Shown piece after piece: positions 50,824-59,560 of a stretch of DNA of 64,000 nt. Source of the stretch: Rikenellaceae bacterium (GTDB taxonomy: Bacteria; Bacteroidota; Bacteroidia; Bacteroidales; Rikenellaceae); contig SUZG01000006.1 of NCBI GenBank assembly GCA_015060015.1, positions 1-64,000 of the forward strand, read 5' to 3'. The notes beneath the pieces are model-generated. The model saw nothing but the letters and a program-made list of their open reading frames with translations, was not told the origin of the DNA and made no database searches. How positions within the stretch are numbered: the first letter of the stretch is position 1; the number at the start of each line of letters is the position of its first letter. Position numbers and translations under genes: made by a program.

Positions 50824-51153
50824 ATGATTAATTTCGGTTTTTCGATAAATAAGCCACGCGTCATCGACATTGACAACAACAACCTTCGGAAGAGCAACGA
50901 GATTATACTCGAAATGCCGGAGTTGCAGGCCTGCATCGGCTGCGGATCGTGTACCGCATCCTGCACGGCAGGCAACCTCACGGATTTCAATTTCCGCAAG
51001 GTGCATACGCTGGTGCGTCGTGGCGAATATCAGGGGGCCTATATGGAGCTTAACAAATGTATGCTTTGCGGCAAGTGCCGTCTGGTCTGTCCGCGAGGTA
51101 TCAATACGCGAGGTATTGTTATGCTCATTAAACGAAAGTTAGGCGACTTTTAA
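50824..51153 (+). CDS. Second HdrC-like small 4Fe-4S protein
   Basis: 109 residues from MINFGF (a TTG start 9 bases earlier is possible). It has CIGCGSCTASCTAG and CMLCGKCRLVCPRG, two [4Fe-4S] motifs; the first ends in Thr rather than Pro after its last Cys. It sits between the HdrA-like gene and the membrane HdrDE-like gene and could hand electrons between them. It is a short version of the HdrC at 48006, so the cluster has two non-identical HdrC units. Confidence 0.8.
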   Translation: MINFGFSINKPRVIDIDNNNLRKSNEIILEMPELQACIGCGSCTASCTAGNLTDFNFRKVHTLVRRGEYQGAYMELNKCMLCGKCRLVCPRGINTRGIVMLIKRKLGDF

Positions 51154-51214
51154 CCTACCGCACCAAAACCGATTACCCACACCTCGCATTAAGAGTTTTT
51201 AGATTGATATAGTA

Positions 51215-53008
51215 ATGACTTTTTTCGCACCTTTCTGCATACCGTTTATTGTCGGAGCAACGCTGCTTTTCTTTTGCGTTGCCCTGAAATATTTTTCGTG
51301 GTTGCGACAGCTCCCGACAAGCGATATGATACTTATCGCCAAGGGAATCTTCACGCCTCGCACCCTCTCGGCGGTATGGGAGGTTGTGTGCGAGTCGCTG
51401 CTGCACCGCCGCATATTCCGCCGCAATGTCGTGCTGGGATATATGCATATGAGCCTCGCCTTCGGCTGGTTTCTGCTTATCGTGGTGGGATGGATTGAGA
51501 CCGTATCCTATCTCGGAACAGAGTGGGTACCTCTGCAAGGACACGTCTTTTTCAAATATTTCGTACCCCTGAACGGCATTGAGGGCCACAAGCCCCTGTT
51601 CGACAATGTTATGGATGCCCTGCTGCTCTTCGTGCTGTCGGGCGTTACGCTGGCGTGGCTGAAACGACTACGTTCACGCCTTATGGGTATGCGTCGTACC
51701 ACGAAGCATATCTTCTTTGACCGCATAGCCCTCTCTGCTCTGTGGTTTATATTCCCGCTGCGACTTTTTGCCGAGAGCATCACCTGTGCCATCTATGGCG
51801 GAGGCGGTTTCCTCACAGGCAACATTGGCACACTACTCTCGCAGCATATCGGCACCGATATCCTGATGGCTCTCTATGAGCCGATGTGGTGGATGTACTC
51901 TTCGGCTCTGGGCGTATTCTTCGTGGCGATGCCCTTCTCGCGTTATATGCATATCTTTACCGAGATACCTCTCATCTTCCTGCGTCACTACCGCCTGCGT
52001 CCTGCGGCCAAGTCCAAGTCGTACGACAACTTCGAGATTGAGGCATGCTCGCGTTGCGGAATATGTATCGACCCATGTCAGTTGCAGAGCCAGCTGGGCA
52101 TTGACGATGTGCAGTCGGTATATTTTCTGCGTGATAGACGCTACAATATGCTGCAACAGAAGGTGGCCTACAACTGTCTTATGTGCGGCCGTTGCGAGGC
52201 TGTATGTCCGGTGGGCATCAACCTCAACACCCTGCGACAAAACTCGCGTACAACGATGCGAAACATACCCAACGAGGGACGTTATAACTATCTGCGTGGT
52301 ATAGACCTCTCGCAGGGTGAGGGTCGCGTGGGCTATTTTGCGGGTTGTATGACCCTGCTTACGCCCAACACCATGTCGGCTATGCAACGTATATTTGAAG
52401 CCGCCGGCGAAAAGGTATGGTGGGCCGACAAGGAGGGTAGCGTATGCTGTGGTCGCCCATTGAAGCTATCGGGCGAAAGCGACTCGGCACAGAAGATGAT
52501 CGACTATAACAAATCACTCTTCGAGAAGCACAACATCACCACACTGGTAACCTCCTGCCCTATCTGTTTGAGGGTCTTCCGCGAGGACTACGACCTGCAA
52601 GGCATCGAGGTACTGCACCACTCGGAGTATATCCTGCGACTGCTGCAACAGGGCCGACTGAAAGTAGGCTACTCGGCAGAGCAACGCTACACCTACCACG
52701 ACCCCTGCGAGCTGGGTCGCGGAAGTGGCATCTACGACCAGCCGCGTGCCGTCATCGAGGCTGTGGGCATATTGTTGGAGCCGAAGCATAACCGCCGAGA
52801 CTCCCTCTGCTGCGGCTCGTCGGTGGCCAATACCGCCATAAATGACGCCCAGCAACTCACCATCGCACGCAGCGTGGCCGACGAGCTGGAATCCACGGGT
52901 GCCGAGACCATCGTCACCGCCTGCCCACTCTGCAAAAAGGCTATTGCACGAGGCACGAAACAGCAAGTTTCCGACCTCTCGGAGATTATAGCCAACAGTT
53001 TGAGGTAA
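51215..53008 (+). CDS. Membrane HdrDE-like fusion (transmembrane domain, 2 x 4Fe-4S, 2 x CCG)
   Basis: 597 residues. About five hydrophobic segments (residues 1-265) match a NarI/HdrE-type cytochrome b-like region, but few His pairs are obvious. Next are two [4Fe-4S] motifs (CSRCGICIDPCQ near 277; CLMCGRCEAVCP near 318). Then come two complete CCG domains: GCMTLL / VCCGRPL / CPICL and PCELGRG / LCCGSSV / CPLC. This is the QmoC/HdrDE/TmcB-like plan that couples quinones or membrane carriers with cytosolic redox. It is the last gene of the five-gene unit, 146 bases before the tRNA. Confidence 0.85.
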   Translation: MTFFAPFCIPFIVGATLLFFCVALKYFSWLRQLPTSDMILIAKGIFTPRTLSAVWEVVCESLLHRRIFRRNVVLGYMHMSLAFGWFLLIVVGWIETVSYLGTEWVPLQGHVFFKYFVPLNGIEGHKPLFDNVMDALLLFVLSGVTLAWLKRLRSRLMGMRRTTKHIFFDRIALSALWFIFPLRLFAESITCAIYGGGGFLTGNIGTLLSQHIGTDILMALYEPMWWMYSSALGVFFVAMPFSRYMHIFTEIPLIFLRHYRLRPAAKSKSYDNFEIEACSRCGICIDPCQLQSQLGIDDVQSVYFLRDRRYNMLQQKVAYNCLMCGRCEAVCPVGINLNTLRQNSRTTMRNIPNEGRYNYLRGIDLSQGEGRVGYFAGCMTLLTPNTMSAMQRIFEAAGEKVWWADKEGSVCCGRPLKLSGESDSAQKMIDYNKSLFEKHNITTLVTSCPICLRVFREDYDLQGIEVLHHSEYILRLLQQGRLKVGYSAEQRYTYHDPCELGRGSGIYDQPRAVIEAVGILLEPKHNRRDSLCCGSSVANTAINDAQQLTIARSVADELESTGAETIVTACPLCKKAIARGTKQQVSDLSEIIANSLR

Positions 53009-53073
53009 AAGCTATTACAAGGTTTGGCAGGCTATCGGCCGACCATTTGCAACAGAAAAAAGTCGAAAATAAT

Positions 53074-53104
53074 TTTGCGGAAGTGAAATTTTTCACTATC
53101 TTTG
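53074..53104 (+). promoter_or_regulatory. Consensus promoter of initiator tRNA
   Basis: TTTG (53074-53077), 19 bases, TATCTTTG (53097-53104): a full match to the Bacteroidales consensus, 50 bases before the mature tRNA. Confidence 0.8.
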
Positions 53105-53153
53105 CACCACTTAACCACGAAATATCGGGCATTTCGCCCATATAACGATACAT

Positions 53154-53229
53154 CGCGGGGTAGAGCAGTTGGCAGCTCGTCGGGCTCATAACCCGGAGGT
53201 CGGAGGTTCGAGTCCTCCCCCCGCTACCA
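53154..53229 (+). tRNA. Initiator tRNA-fMet (CAT anticodon)
   Basis: A 76-base cloverleaf with encoded CCA. Position 1 is C and does not pair with U72 (acceptor stem GCGGGG / CCCCGC starts at position 2). The anticodon stem has three consecutive G-C pairs around CTCATAA. Both are marks of initiator tRNA; E. coli has C1-A72, so C1-U72 is a variation to note. The T-loop TTCGAGT and D-arm are regular. Confidence 0.95.
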
Positions 53230-53283
53230 TAGAGGAAATCCAAATCGGATTTCCTCTCTTTTTATGGTAGCGGGGGGAGGACT
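53211..53283. repeat. tRNA terminator followed by inverted copy of tRNA 3' end
   Basis: The hairpin AGAGGAAATCC / GGATTTCCTCT with T5 (53231-53265) is the terminator. It is followed by ATGGTAGCGGGG... (53264-53283), the reverse complement of the last 19 bases of the tRNA plus one neighbour. The full region is therefore a long inverted repeat with a 6-base bulge. Confidence 0.85.
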
Positions 53284-53309
53284 GATGTCCTCAATCATTT
53301 TTACATTCC

Positions 53310-53700
53310 CTCTAAATCCCCCTTTGACAAAGGGGGACTTATAAATTACAACGCAATTTGGTTAGCCCTCCCAACTATATTTACATTCCTCCCCAACCCC
53401 TCCTTTGGCAAAGGAGAGGATTTCCAACCACTACTCTACCATAGAGGAAATCCGAGAGGGTTTCCTCTTTTTTTATGGTAGCGGGGGGGGCTTACGTCCT
53501 CAAACATTTTTACATTCCCTCCCCTATGTCCCCTCCCTTTGGCAAGACATAAAGTCTTCTCTTGTCTGCTCCCGCTCGGCAGAGTGCGCAAGCACCCTCT
53601 GCCCTCACTTACCCGCAGCCTTGACAAAGGGAGGGGATTTTCTTGTCTATCCTCGCTTACTCGCAGCCTTGAAAAAGGGCGGGGATTTGACTACACCACG
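53310..53700. repeat. Intergenic repeat thicket after tRNA-fMet
   Basis: It contains CCCCCTTTG-A-CAAAGGGGG (53318-53336), CTCCTTTG-G-CAAAGGAG (53400-53416), and a duplicate of the tRNA terminator plus inverted tRNA end (about 53437-53490). A third CCCTCCCTTTG / CAAAGGGAGGG hairpin is split by a cassette at about 53546-53620, with part of a further cassette at 53648-53672. ATTTTTACATTCCC recurs between units. I see no gene from 53230 to 53955. Confidence 0.8.
53546..53620 (+). repeat. Hairpin cassette inserted in CCCTTTG repeat
   Basis: Short hairpin AGAC-n-GTCT, then CTGCTCCCGCTCGGCA, then GTGC-GCAA-GCAC, then CTGCCCTCACTTACCCGCAG. Same order as the cassette at 15496-15582 (reverse strand), with different hairpin sequences. 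It splits the two arms of a hairpin that is intact in the neighbouring repeats. Confidence 0.6.
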
Positions 53701-53955
53701 CATCGCCGAAATATTCTTATGCCCACTTCCTGCTTTGAATAGAAACTTTGAACAGCCCCTCGCACTATCAAATCGGTTTGCAAAAAATCATTTCACAAAG
53801 TTTTATTTTCTATGCCTTTAAGAAAAATTATTTTATCTTTGTCAAAAGTATATTTTGGGGTGGTAGGCGGCAAGAAAAAAAGGGGTCAGACCAAATAAAA
53901 CGGCCGTCGCATCCGTTCCTAACAATAGAGAGATAAAAGAATAAAACATAACACT

Positions 53956-56280
53956 ATGAACAAAATTTCGAGAATAATTCTGCTTGCAGCGGCCATCTTC
54001 ACCTTTGCAGCAGCACAGGCACAGGAGGCCGATTTCCGCCCCGCCGACCTTGTACGCCCGATGATGGGCACAGCCGACCCGGGCAACGTAACACCCATTG
54101 CCACAGCACCTTTCGGTATGGTGGGTCTGGGTCCCGACACCTTCTACTGGGGCTCGGGTTACAAGTACTATCACGGACACATAAAGGGTTTCAGCCACAC
54201 GCACAAGTGCGGTCAGGGTGGTACCGACTTTATGGATATTATGTTTATGCCGTTGGCATCGCCCGACTGGCTGGGTGGCGAACGCTGTCCCTCGGAGTTC
54301 TCGGCACCCTACTCTCACGACAAGGATAAGGAGCACGTCGAGCCGGGATATTACAGCGTGAAGCTGCTCGACAGCGACATCAAGGTAGAGCTTACCGCCA
54401 CATCGCGTTGCGGTATGCACCGCTACACCTACCCCAAGGGCAAGAGCCGTCAGATTTTCCTCGATATGAAGCATGGCGGCAAGGGCTCTTGCACCATCAT
54501 CCCCGAGGACGATTGGGACACCGTACGCACAGCCCGCATCGAGCTGGTCGATGACCGCACCGTACGCGGATACCGCATATCAAACGGCTGGGTACCCGAG
54601 ATGCACGTCTATTTCTATGCCGAGTTCTCGGAGCCTATCAAGAACATCACACTCTACAACCACTGCCGCCGACAGGAGGGCGTAACCGAGTGGGAATCAA
54701 CCGATGTGCGTGCCGTTGTGGAGTTTGGCGAGGGTGATGCTCCCGTGGTGGCTCGCGTAGGTATCTCGCCGGCAAGCATGGAGGGAGCGAAGAAGAATGT
54801 CAAGAAGGAGATAAAGACATGGGATTTCGACAAGGTGCGTCAGAAGATGAACAACCTCTGGAACGAGACCCTCTCGGCAATCATCATCGACGATGAGAAC
54901 TCACCCGAGAAGGAGGCCTTCTACACAAGCCTCTACTTTGCTCACCTCTACCCGCAGCTCTACTCTGATGTAACAGGCGAGTACCGTTCTTCGGACATCA
55001 AGGTACACAAGGGCAAGTTCAACTACTACGGTGGTTGTTTCAGTCCGTGGGACACCTTCCGCACGCAGATACCTTTGATGACAATTCTCCACCCCGAGGT
55101 GATGAACGACCTTGTAAAGACCTTGCAGGAGCATTACAACAACTGCGGTATGTTGCCCGTATGGTTGTTGGCAGGTCAGGAGAATATGTGTATGATTGGC
55201 TACAACTCGGTGCCGACAATCTCGGACATCTACTCAAAGGGCATCCGCAAGTACGATGTTGAGGCCATATACGATGCTATGAAGGTGTCGGCAAACAAGG
55301 ATACCTTCGGTTACTTCCTGCGTCAGTTCCGAGGTGCTCGCTACTACAACAAATATGGCTATGTGCCCTGCGATTTGGAGATTAGCTCCGTTTCAAAGAC
55401 CTTGGAGTATAGTTATGCCGACTGGTCGCTGGCACAGATGGCGAAGGCTCTGGGTAAGAAAGAGGATTACGACTACTACATCCAGCGTGCCGCACGCTAC
55501 AAGAACCTGTTTGACCCCGAGGTAGGCTTTATGCGTGGCAAGGATAGCAATGGCAACTGGCGTACGCCGTTTGACCCCTTCTACTCGAACCACTATCAGC
55601 CCGATGACGACTTCTGCGAGGGTACATCGTGGTCGTGGACCTTCTTCGTGCCGCACGATGTTGCCGGTCTGGCTGATTTGATGGGTGGCGAAGAGAAGTT
55701 TGTCGAGAAACTGGACTCTCTCTTCCTCGTAAGTTCGCACGTCACGGGCCCTAACCCCGCATCGGATATTACGGGTCGCGTAGGTCAGTATGCTCACGGC
55801 AACGAGCCTGCTCACCAGATACTCTATATGTACAACTACGTTGGTCAGCCGTGGCGTGCCCACAAGAAGATTAGCGACATCCTCTATACCCTCTATCGCC
55901 CCACTCCCGACGGAATTTGCGGTAATGACGATAGCGGACAGATGTCGGCATGGTATATTATGAGTGCAATGGGTATCTTCCCGCAGATGCACGGAAATGG
56001 TGTCTATTGCATCGGAACACCTATGTTCAAGAGCCTCAAATTGAAGCACGGCAAGGGTACGCTTACGATTCTTGCACCCGAGGCTTCACGCGAGAACTGC
56101 TATGTGCAGTCACTCACAGTCAATGGCAAGCCATACACCAAGACTTGGTTCCACCATAACGACCTCTTCGGCCGAGATAATGTTTTGGAGTTTGAGATGG
56201 GCCCCGAGCCTAATAAGGCGTGGGGTGCAGCCGTAGAGGACAGACCAAAGTCTATGCGTGACGAGAAGTGGGAAGATTAG
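53956..56280 (+). CDS. GH92 alpha-mannosidase-like glycoside hydrolase, type 2
   Basis: 774 residues with a signal peptide ending AQAQ. GH92 beta-sandwich with PMMGTADPGNVTPIATAPFGM, then the (alpha/alpha)6 domain with GGCFSPWDTFRTQ, EGTSWSWTFFVPHD and GNDDSGQMSAW (about 656-666), the standard acidic cluster of calcium-dependent exo-mannosidases. It is only distantly similar to the GH92 at 30189, which lacks the GNDDSG form. An SGNH hydrolase gene converges on it; deacetylation plus mannose removal would fit host-glycan or yeast-mannan use, by inference. Upstream is the repeat thicket; no clear TAnnTTTG was found. Confidence 0.93.
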   Translation: MNKISRIILLAAAIFTFAAAQAQEADFRPADLVRPMMGTADPGNVTPIATAPFGMVGLGPDTFYWGSGYKYYHGHIKGFSHTHKCGQGGTDFMDIMFMPLASPDWLGGERCPSEFSAPYSHDKDKEHVEPGYYSVKLLDSDIKVELTATSRCGMHRYTYPKGKSRQIFLDMKHGGKGSCTIIPEDDWDTVRTARIELVDDRTVRGYRISNGWVPEMHVYFYAEFSEPIKNITLYNHCRRQEGVTEWESTDVRAVVEFGEGDAPVVARVGISPASMEGAKKNVKKEIKTWDFDKVRQKMNNLWNETLSAIIIDDENSPEKEAFYTSLYFAHLYPQLYSDVTGEYRSSDIKVHKGKFNYYGGCFSPWDTFRTQIPLMTILHPEVMNDLVKTLQEHYNNCGMLPVWLLAGQENMCMIGYNSVPTISDIYSKGIRKYDVEAIYDAMKVSANKDTFGYFLRQFRGARYYNKYGYVPCDLEISSVSKTLEYSYADWSLAQMAKALGKKEDYDYYIQRAARYKNLFDPEVGFMRGKDSNGNWRTPFDPFYSNHYQPDDDFCEGTSWSWTFFVPHDVAGLADLMGGEEKFVEKLDSLFLVSSHVTGPNPASDITGRVGQYAHGNEPAHQILYMYNYVGQPWRAHKKISDILYTLYRPTPDGICGNDDSGQMSAWYIMSAMGIFPQMHGNGVYCIGTPMFKSLKLKHGKGTLTILAPEASRENCYVQSLTVNGKPYTKTWFHHNDLFGRDNVLEFEMGPEPNKAWGAAVEDRPKSMRDEKWED

Positions 56281-56301
56281 GTTCACCACTCTCTATAAAT
56301 A

Positions 56302-56336
56302 AAACAAGCCGACATTTGAAAATGTCGGCTTGTTTG
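56302..56336. terminator. Bidirectional terminator between GH92 gene 2 and SGNH gene
   Basis: AAACAAGCCGACATT / AATGTCGGCTTGTTT stem between converging genes. Confidence 0.85.
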
Positions 56337-56351
56337 TTATCGGGAAGCAAC

Positions 56352-57056
56352 CTATTTCATCGGCTGATGACGGTGATTTTTCTTCACTTTCAGCACCTTA
56401 TCTATCGCCTCGCAGACCATAGGCTCGTTGATTGTGCGGTAGCACTCCAAATTAAGATGACAGCCATCGAAGGTCCACTTCTCGGGCAGGCCACCCGTCT
56501 CGGTCGTAAGAGCCGAATAGTAGTCAAGATAGAAAATATGGTTCTCCTCGGCGTAGGCACGAATCATCTTGTTCAGCTCACGAATAGGCTCGGCGGGCTT
56601 CAACTCTCTACGCCAGCTGAACACTTCGCACGGCGTCACCGAGCAGAGGATAACCTTGATGCCGTTCATCTTCGCAAGCTCGCACATCGAAGCGATATTT
56701 CCCAGAATATTCTCGTGAGCAATATAACCGTTATTGCGTGCTATATCGTTGATACCCGCCATAATAACCACCACTCGCGGATTCAAGGCGATGACATCCT
56801 GACGAAAACGCACCAGCATCTCGGCTGTGGTCTGTCCGCTGATACCTCGTCCGACAAAGTTATTCTTTGTGAAGAACTCCGGGTCCTGCGACGCCCACTG
56901 TTCGGTAATTGAGTTACCCATAAAGACAGCATCGGGGCGTTCCGTAACACTCTTATTCGCATCGGCATAGCGGCCGAACTTTGCCCAGTCATTGGTTTGT
57001 GCCGAAGCTGAAAAAACAAATATCAGACCGATTGCAAGCAATAAAAATCTTTTCAT
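56352..57056 (-). CDS. SGNH/GDSL-family esterase
   Basis: 234 residues with a signal peptide ending FSASAQ. The four SGNH blocks are seen: FMGNSITEQW (Ser), GRGISGQTTAEML (Gly), MAGINDIARNNG (Asn) and DGCHLNLEC (Asp-His). Such enzymes remove acetyl or other acyl groups from sugars or lipids, usually in the periplasm. It converges with GH92 gene 2 and diverges from the cysteate synthase gene. The substrate is not evident from sequence. Confidence 0.88.
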   Translation of the reverse strand: MKRFLLLAIGLIFVFSASAQTNDWAKFGRYADANKSVTERPDAVFMGNSITEQWASQDPEFFTKNNFVGRGISGQTTAEMLVRFRQDVIALNPRVVVIMAGINDIARNNGYIAHENILGNIASMCELAKMNGIKVILCSVTPCEVFSWRRELKPAEPIRELNKMIRAYAEENHIFYLDYYSALTTETGGLPEKWTFDGCHLNLECYRTINEPMVCEAIDKVLKVKKNHRHQPMK

Positions 57057-57097
57057 ACTATATCTTTTTAGTTATTTATCTCAGACCTATTGTATGA

Positions 57098-57155
57098 CAA
57101 AAATACAAATTTATATATTAACTGCACGCAGTTTCGGCTATTTTTGTTATTTTTG
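57098..57155. promoter_or_regulatory. Divergent -7 boxes: SGNH esterase and cysteate synthase
   Basis: Minus-strand TATTTTTG at 57098-57105 faces the esterase. Two plus-strand TATTTTTG words, 57139-57146 and 57148-57155, face the cysteate synthase gene 32 bases before its start. Confidence 0.5.
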
Positions 57156-57186
57156 CACATTAGTATAAAATATTCAATCCAATAAG

Positions 57187-58479
57187 ATGAGTAATTTCAA
57201 GCCTACAAACTATACGCTGCGATGCGTAGCCACAGGACACGAATTCGCCGACCACGGTTGGGATTTGGCAGATAACGAGTGTGCAGAACCTTCATTGGTA
57301 CGAGCAATCTACGAGAAGAAAAAAATCGAGGTAAAGGAGGAGTTGGACTTCTATCGCTTCTGCGACTGGTTGCCCGTAAGGCGTATGCTGAAGGGCTCGG
57401 CAGCCCCTGTGACATTCCGCAGCAAGGGTCTGGCAGCTCACCTCGGTTTGGAAAATCTCTACATCACACTTAATGGTTACAGCCCCGCACACGGTGCCAA
57501 GATGACGACCTGTTCGTTCAAAGAGACCGAGGCTTACAGCGTATGTGGCCGTATGAGTGACGACGAGAAACGCGTTTTGGTCGTAGCCTCTGCCGGAAAT
57601 ACAGCCCGTGCCTTCGCAAAGGTATGTTCGGAGAATAACATCCGCCTGCTATTGTCTGTACCTGCCGACAACCTCAATGCTTTATGGTTTGAGAAGCCCT
57701 TGAACCCCTGCGTGAAGCTTATCGCCTGTGAGCAGGGCGGCGACTACTTCGACGCTATACGTTTGGGTGATATGGCCCTGCAATCGCCTATGTTCTATGC
57801 CGAGGGAGGTGCGAAGAATATCGCACGCCGCGACGGTATGGCAACAACAATGCTCTCGGCCGCAACAACAATCGGCCGCATACCCGACTACTACTTCCAG
57901 GCCGTAGGTAGCGGCACAGGTGCCATTGCAGCATGGGAGGCCAACCTCCGACTGATTGAGGATGGTCGTTTTGGCGATAACACCGCCAAGCTTATGGTGT
58001 CGCAGAATGCCCCCTTCGTGCCTATGTATGACGCTTGGAGAGCCGACTCTCGCGAGATGTTGCCCTACGAGACACATCGTGCCCGTCGCGATGCAAGCAT
58101 CATCGATGCAAAGGTGTTGTCAAACCGCAAGCCCCCTTACAGCATCAAGGGTGGCCTGTATGACGCTTTGAAGGCAACAGATGGCGATGTCTTGGTCGTT
58201 ACAAACGCACAAGAGAGAAAGGCGGCACGCCTGTTTGAAGAGTTGGAGGGTATCGACATCCACCCCGCAGCAGCTGTTGCCGTAGCTTCGCTTATCAAGG
58301 CCGTAGATGGCGGTCAGGTGGACAAGAAGGCTACCATCATGCTCAACATAACGGGTGCCGGTGAGAAGCGTTTCAAAGCCGAGCACGATATAGTCTATCT
58401 CCAACCGGAGAAGATTTTCCCGCTTAACGTAGAGGCCGACGCTGTTGTTGAAGCCGTAGAGGCAATGTTTTCAGAGTAG
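57187..58479 (+). CDS. Cysteate synthase-like PLP enzyme (threonine synthase family)
   Basis: 430 residues, fold type II PLP enzyme. The PLP lysine should be Lys112 in CSFKETEAYSV; the nearby VVASAGNTARAF and AVGSGTGAIAAWEA are the phosphate- and cofactor-binding loops. The N-terminus (YTLRCVATGHEFADHGWDL) is like threonine synthase-type enzymes, but the active-site stretch differs from the FKDRG of true threonine synthase and fits cysteate synthase, which makes L-cysteate from O-phosphoserine and sulfite. In Alistipes and other Bacteroidota cysteate is the head-group precursor of sulfonolipids (capnine). Plain threonine synthase is the main alternative; I favour cysteate synthase. Confidence 0.72.
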   Translation: MSNFKPTNYTLRCVATGHEFADHGWDLADNECAEPSLVRAIYEKKKIEVKEELDFYRFCDWLPVRRMLKGSAAPVTFRSKGLAAHLGLENLYITLNGYSPAHGAKMTTCSFKETEAYSVCGRMSDDEKRVLVVASAGNTARAFAKVCSENNIRLLLSVPADNLNALWFEKPLNPCVKLIACEQGGDYFDAIRLGDMALQSPMFYAEGGAKNIARRDGMATTMLSAATTIGRIPDYYFQAVGSGTGAIAAWEANLRLIEDGRFGDNTAKLMVSQNAPFVPMYDAWRADSREMLPYETHRARRDASIIDAKVLSNRKPPYSIKGGLYDALKATDGDVLVVTNAQERKAARLFEELEGIDIHPAAAVAVASLIKAVDGGQVDKKATIMLNITGAGEKRFKAEHDIVYLQPEKIFPLNVEADAVVEAVEAMFSE

Positions 58480-58507
58480 TATAGTAGTATAAGAGATTTA
58501 CCACCAT

Positions 58508-59494
58508 ATGTTATATCCTATAAAATTTATTCCCCGCCTGAAAGAACGTCTTTGGGGCGGAAAAGAGCTTTTAGCCAAGGCGAAGGCAGGCAAGGCCAAG
58601 AAGATTGACCCTACGAAGCCTTATGGCGAGAGCTGGGAGCTGTCGGCTGTTGCCGGCGATGTGTCGGTTGTTGCCAATGGAATGCTCAAACGCAACAACC
58701 TCGAAGAGATTATCGAGGTCTATATGGGTAGTCTTATCGGCGATAAGATTTACGACAAGTATGGCCTCACCTTCCCGCTATTGATAAAGAGCCTCGATTG
58801 CCACGATGTACTCTCTGTGCAGGTGCATCCTGACGACGAGTTGGCAGCCGAACGCCACAACTCATACGGCAAGACCGAGATGTGGTATGTGGTAGCGGCC
58901 GAGGAGGGTGCCTCGTTGTACGTCGGCTTCAAAGACAACAAAATCACACGCGAAGAGTATATCGCAGCCGTAGGCGAGGACCGTCTGCACGAGATTCTGA
59001 ACGAGATTAAGGTCAAGGCGGGCGATACTTTCTTCATTCCGGCGGGTACTGTTCACGCCCTGGGCAAGGGTATTGAGGTGCTGGAAATTCAGCAGACTTC
59101 GGATATCACCTATCGCATATATGACTGGAACAGGGTGGACGACAATGGCAATTCTCGCGAGCTGCATACCGCTTTGGCAGTAGATGCCATCGACTTCACA
59201 CGCGACAGCGACTCTTGCATAATGCGTTACACCACACGCCGCAACGAGGCCGTTACGCTGGTCGATTGCGACTACTTCACCACCAACATCATCGAGCTGA
59301 ATGGCAAGATGGAGAAGGAGCTGGTTGAGCTGGACTCATTCGTACTCTATATGTGTGCCGAGGGCGGTGCCGATATCACAGTAGGTGGCAACACCGAGCA
59401 TATCGACGCTTTGGACTTGGTGATGATTCCTGCCGAGGCCGACAGCGTGGAGATTAAGGGCGAAGGAAAGCTTTTGGAGGTCTATATCAAATAG
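58508..59494 (+). CDS. manA: Mannose-6-phosphate isomerase, class I
   Basis: A 328-residue cupin isomerase interconverting mannose 6-phosphate and fructose 6-phosphate. Zn ligands lie in VQVHPDDELA and KTEMWYVVAAEEGA, and FIPAGTVHALGKGIEVLEIQQTSDITYRIYDW is the conserved core. It begins with YPIKFIPRLKERLWGG, as usual for this bacterial group. It is 28 bases after the cysteate synthase gene and probably co-transcribed. It links mannose from the two GH92 enzymes to glycolysis and pfkA. Confidence 0.92.
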   Translation: MLYPIKFIPRLKERLWGGKELLAKAKAGKAKKIDPTKPYGESWELSAVAGDVSVVANGMLKRNNLEEIIEVYMGSLIGDKIYDKYGLTFPLLIKSLDCHDVLSVQVHPDDELAAERHNSYGKTEMWYVVAAEEGASLYVGFKDNKITREEYIAAVGEDRLHEILNEIKVKAGDTFFIPAGTVHALGKGIEVLEIQQTSDITYRIYDWNRVDDNGNSRELHTALAVDAIDFTRDSDSCIMRYTTRRNEAVTLVDCDYFTTNIIELNGKMEKELVELDSFVLYMCAEGGADITVGGNTEHIDALDLVMIPAEADSVEIKGEGKLLEVYIK

Positions 59495-59524
59495 TTTTCG
59501 AAATAAATTCACCTTATAAAAAAG

Positions 59525-59560
59525 CAAGGGTGTCTGATAGTAAAAGTCAGACACCCTTGT
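59525..59560. terminator. Bidirectional terminator between manA and queG
   Basis: CAAGGGTGTCTGA / TCAGACACCCTTG stem; the queG stop codon lies inside its right arm. Confidence 0.8.

Noticed and set aside
52986..53243. Minus-strand frame giving an 85-residue protein with GSGGRTRTSDLRV
   Set aside because: It is the antisense translation of tRNA-fMet, a well-known false protein in databases.
53405..53821. Plus-strand frame of 138 codons after the tRNA
   Set aside because: It is made of the intergenic repeats and their hairpins; no protein-like pattern.
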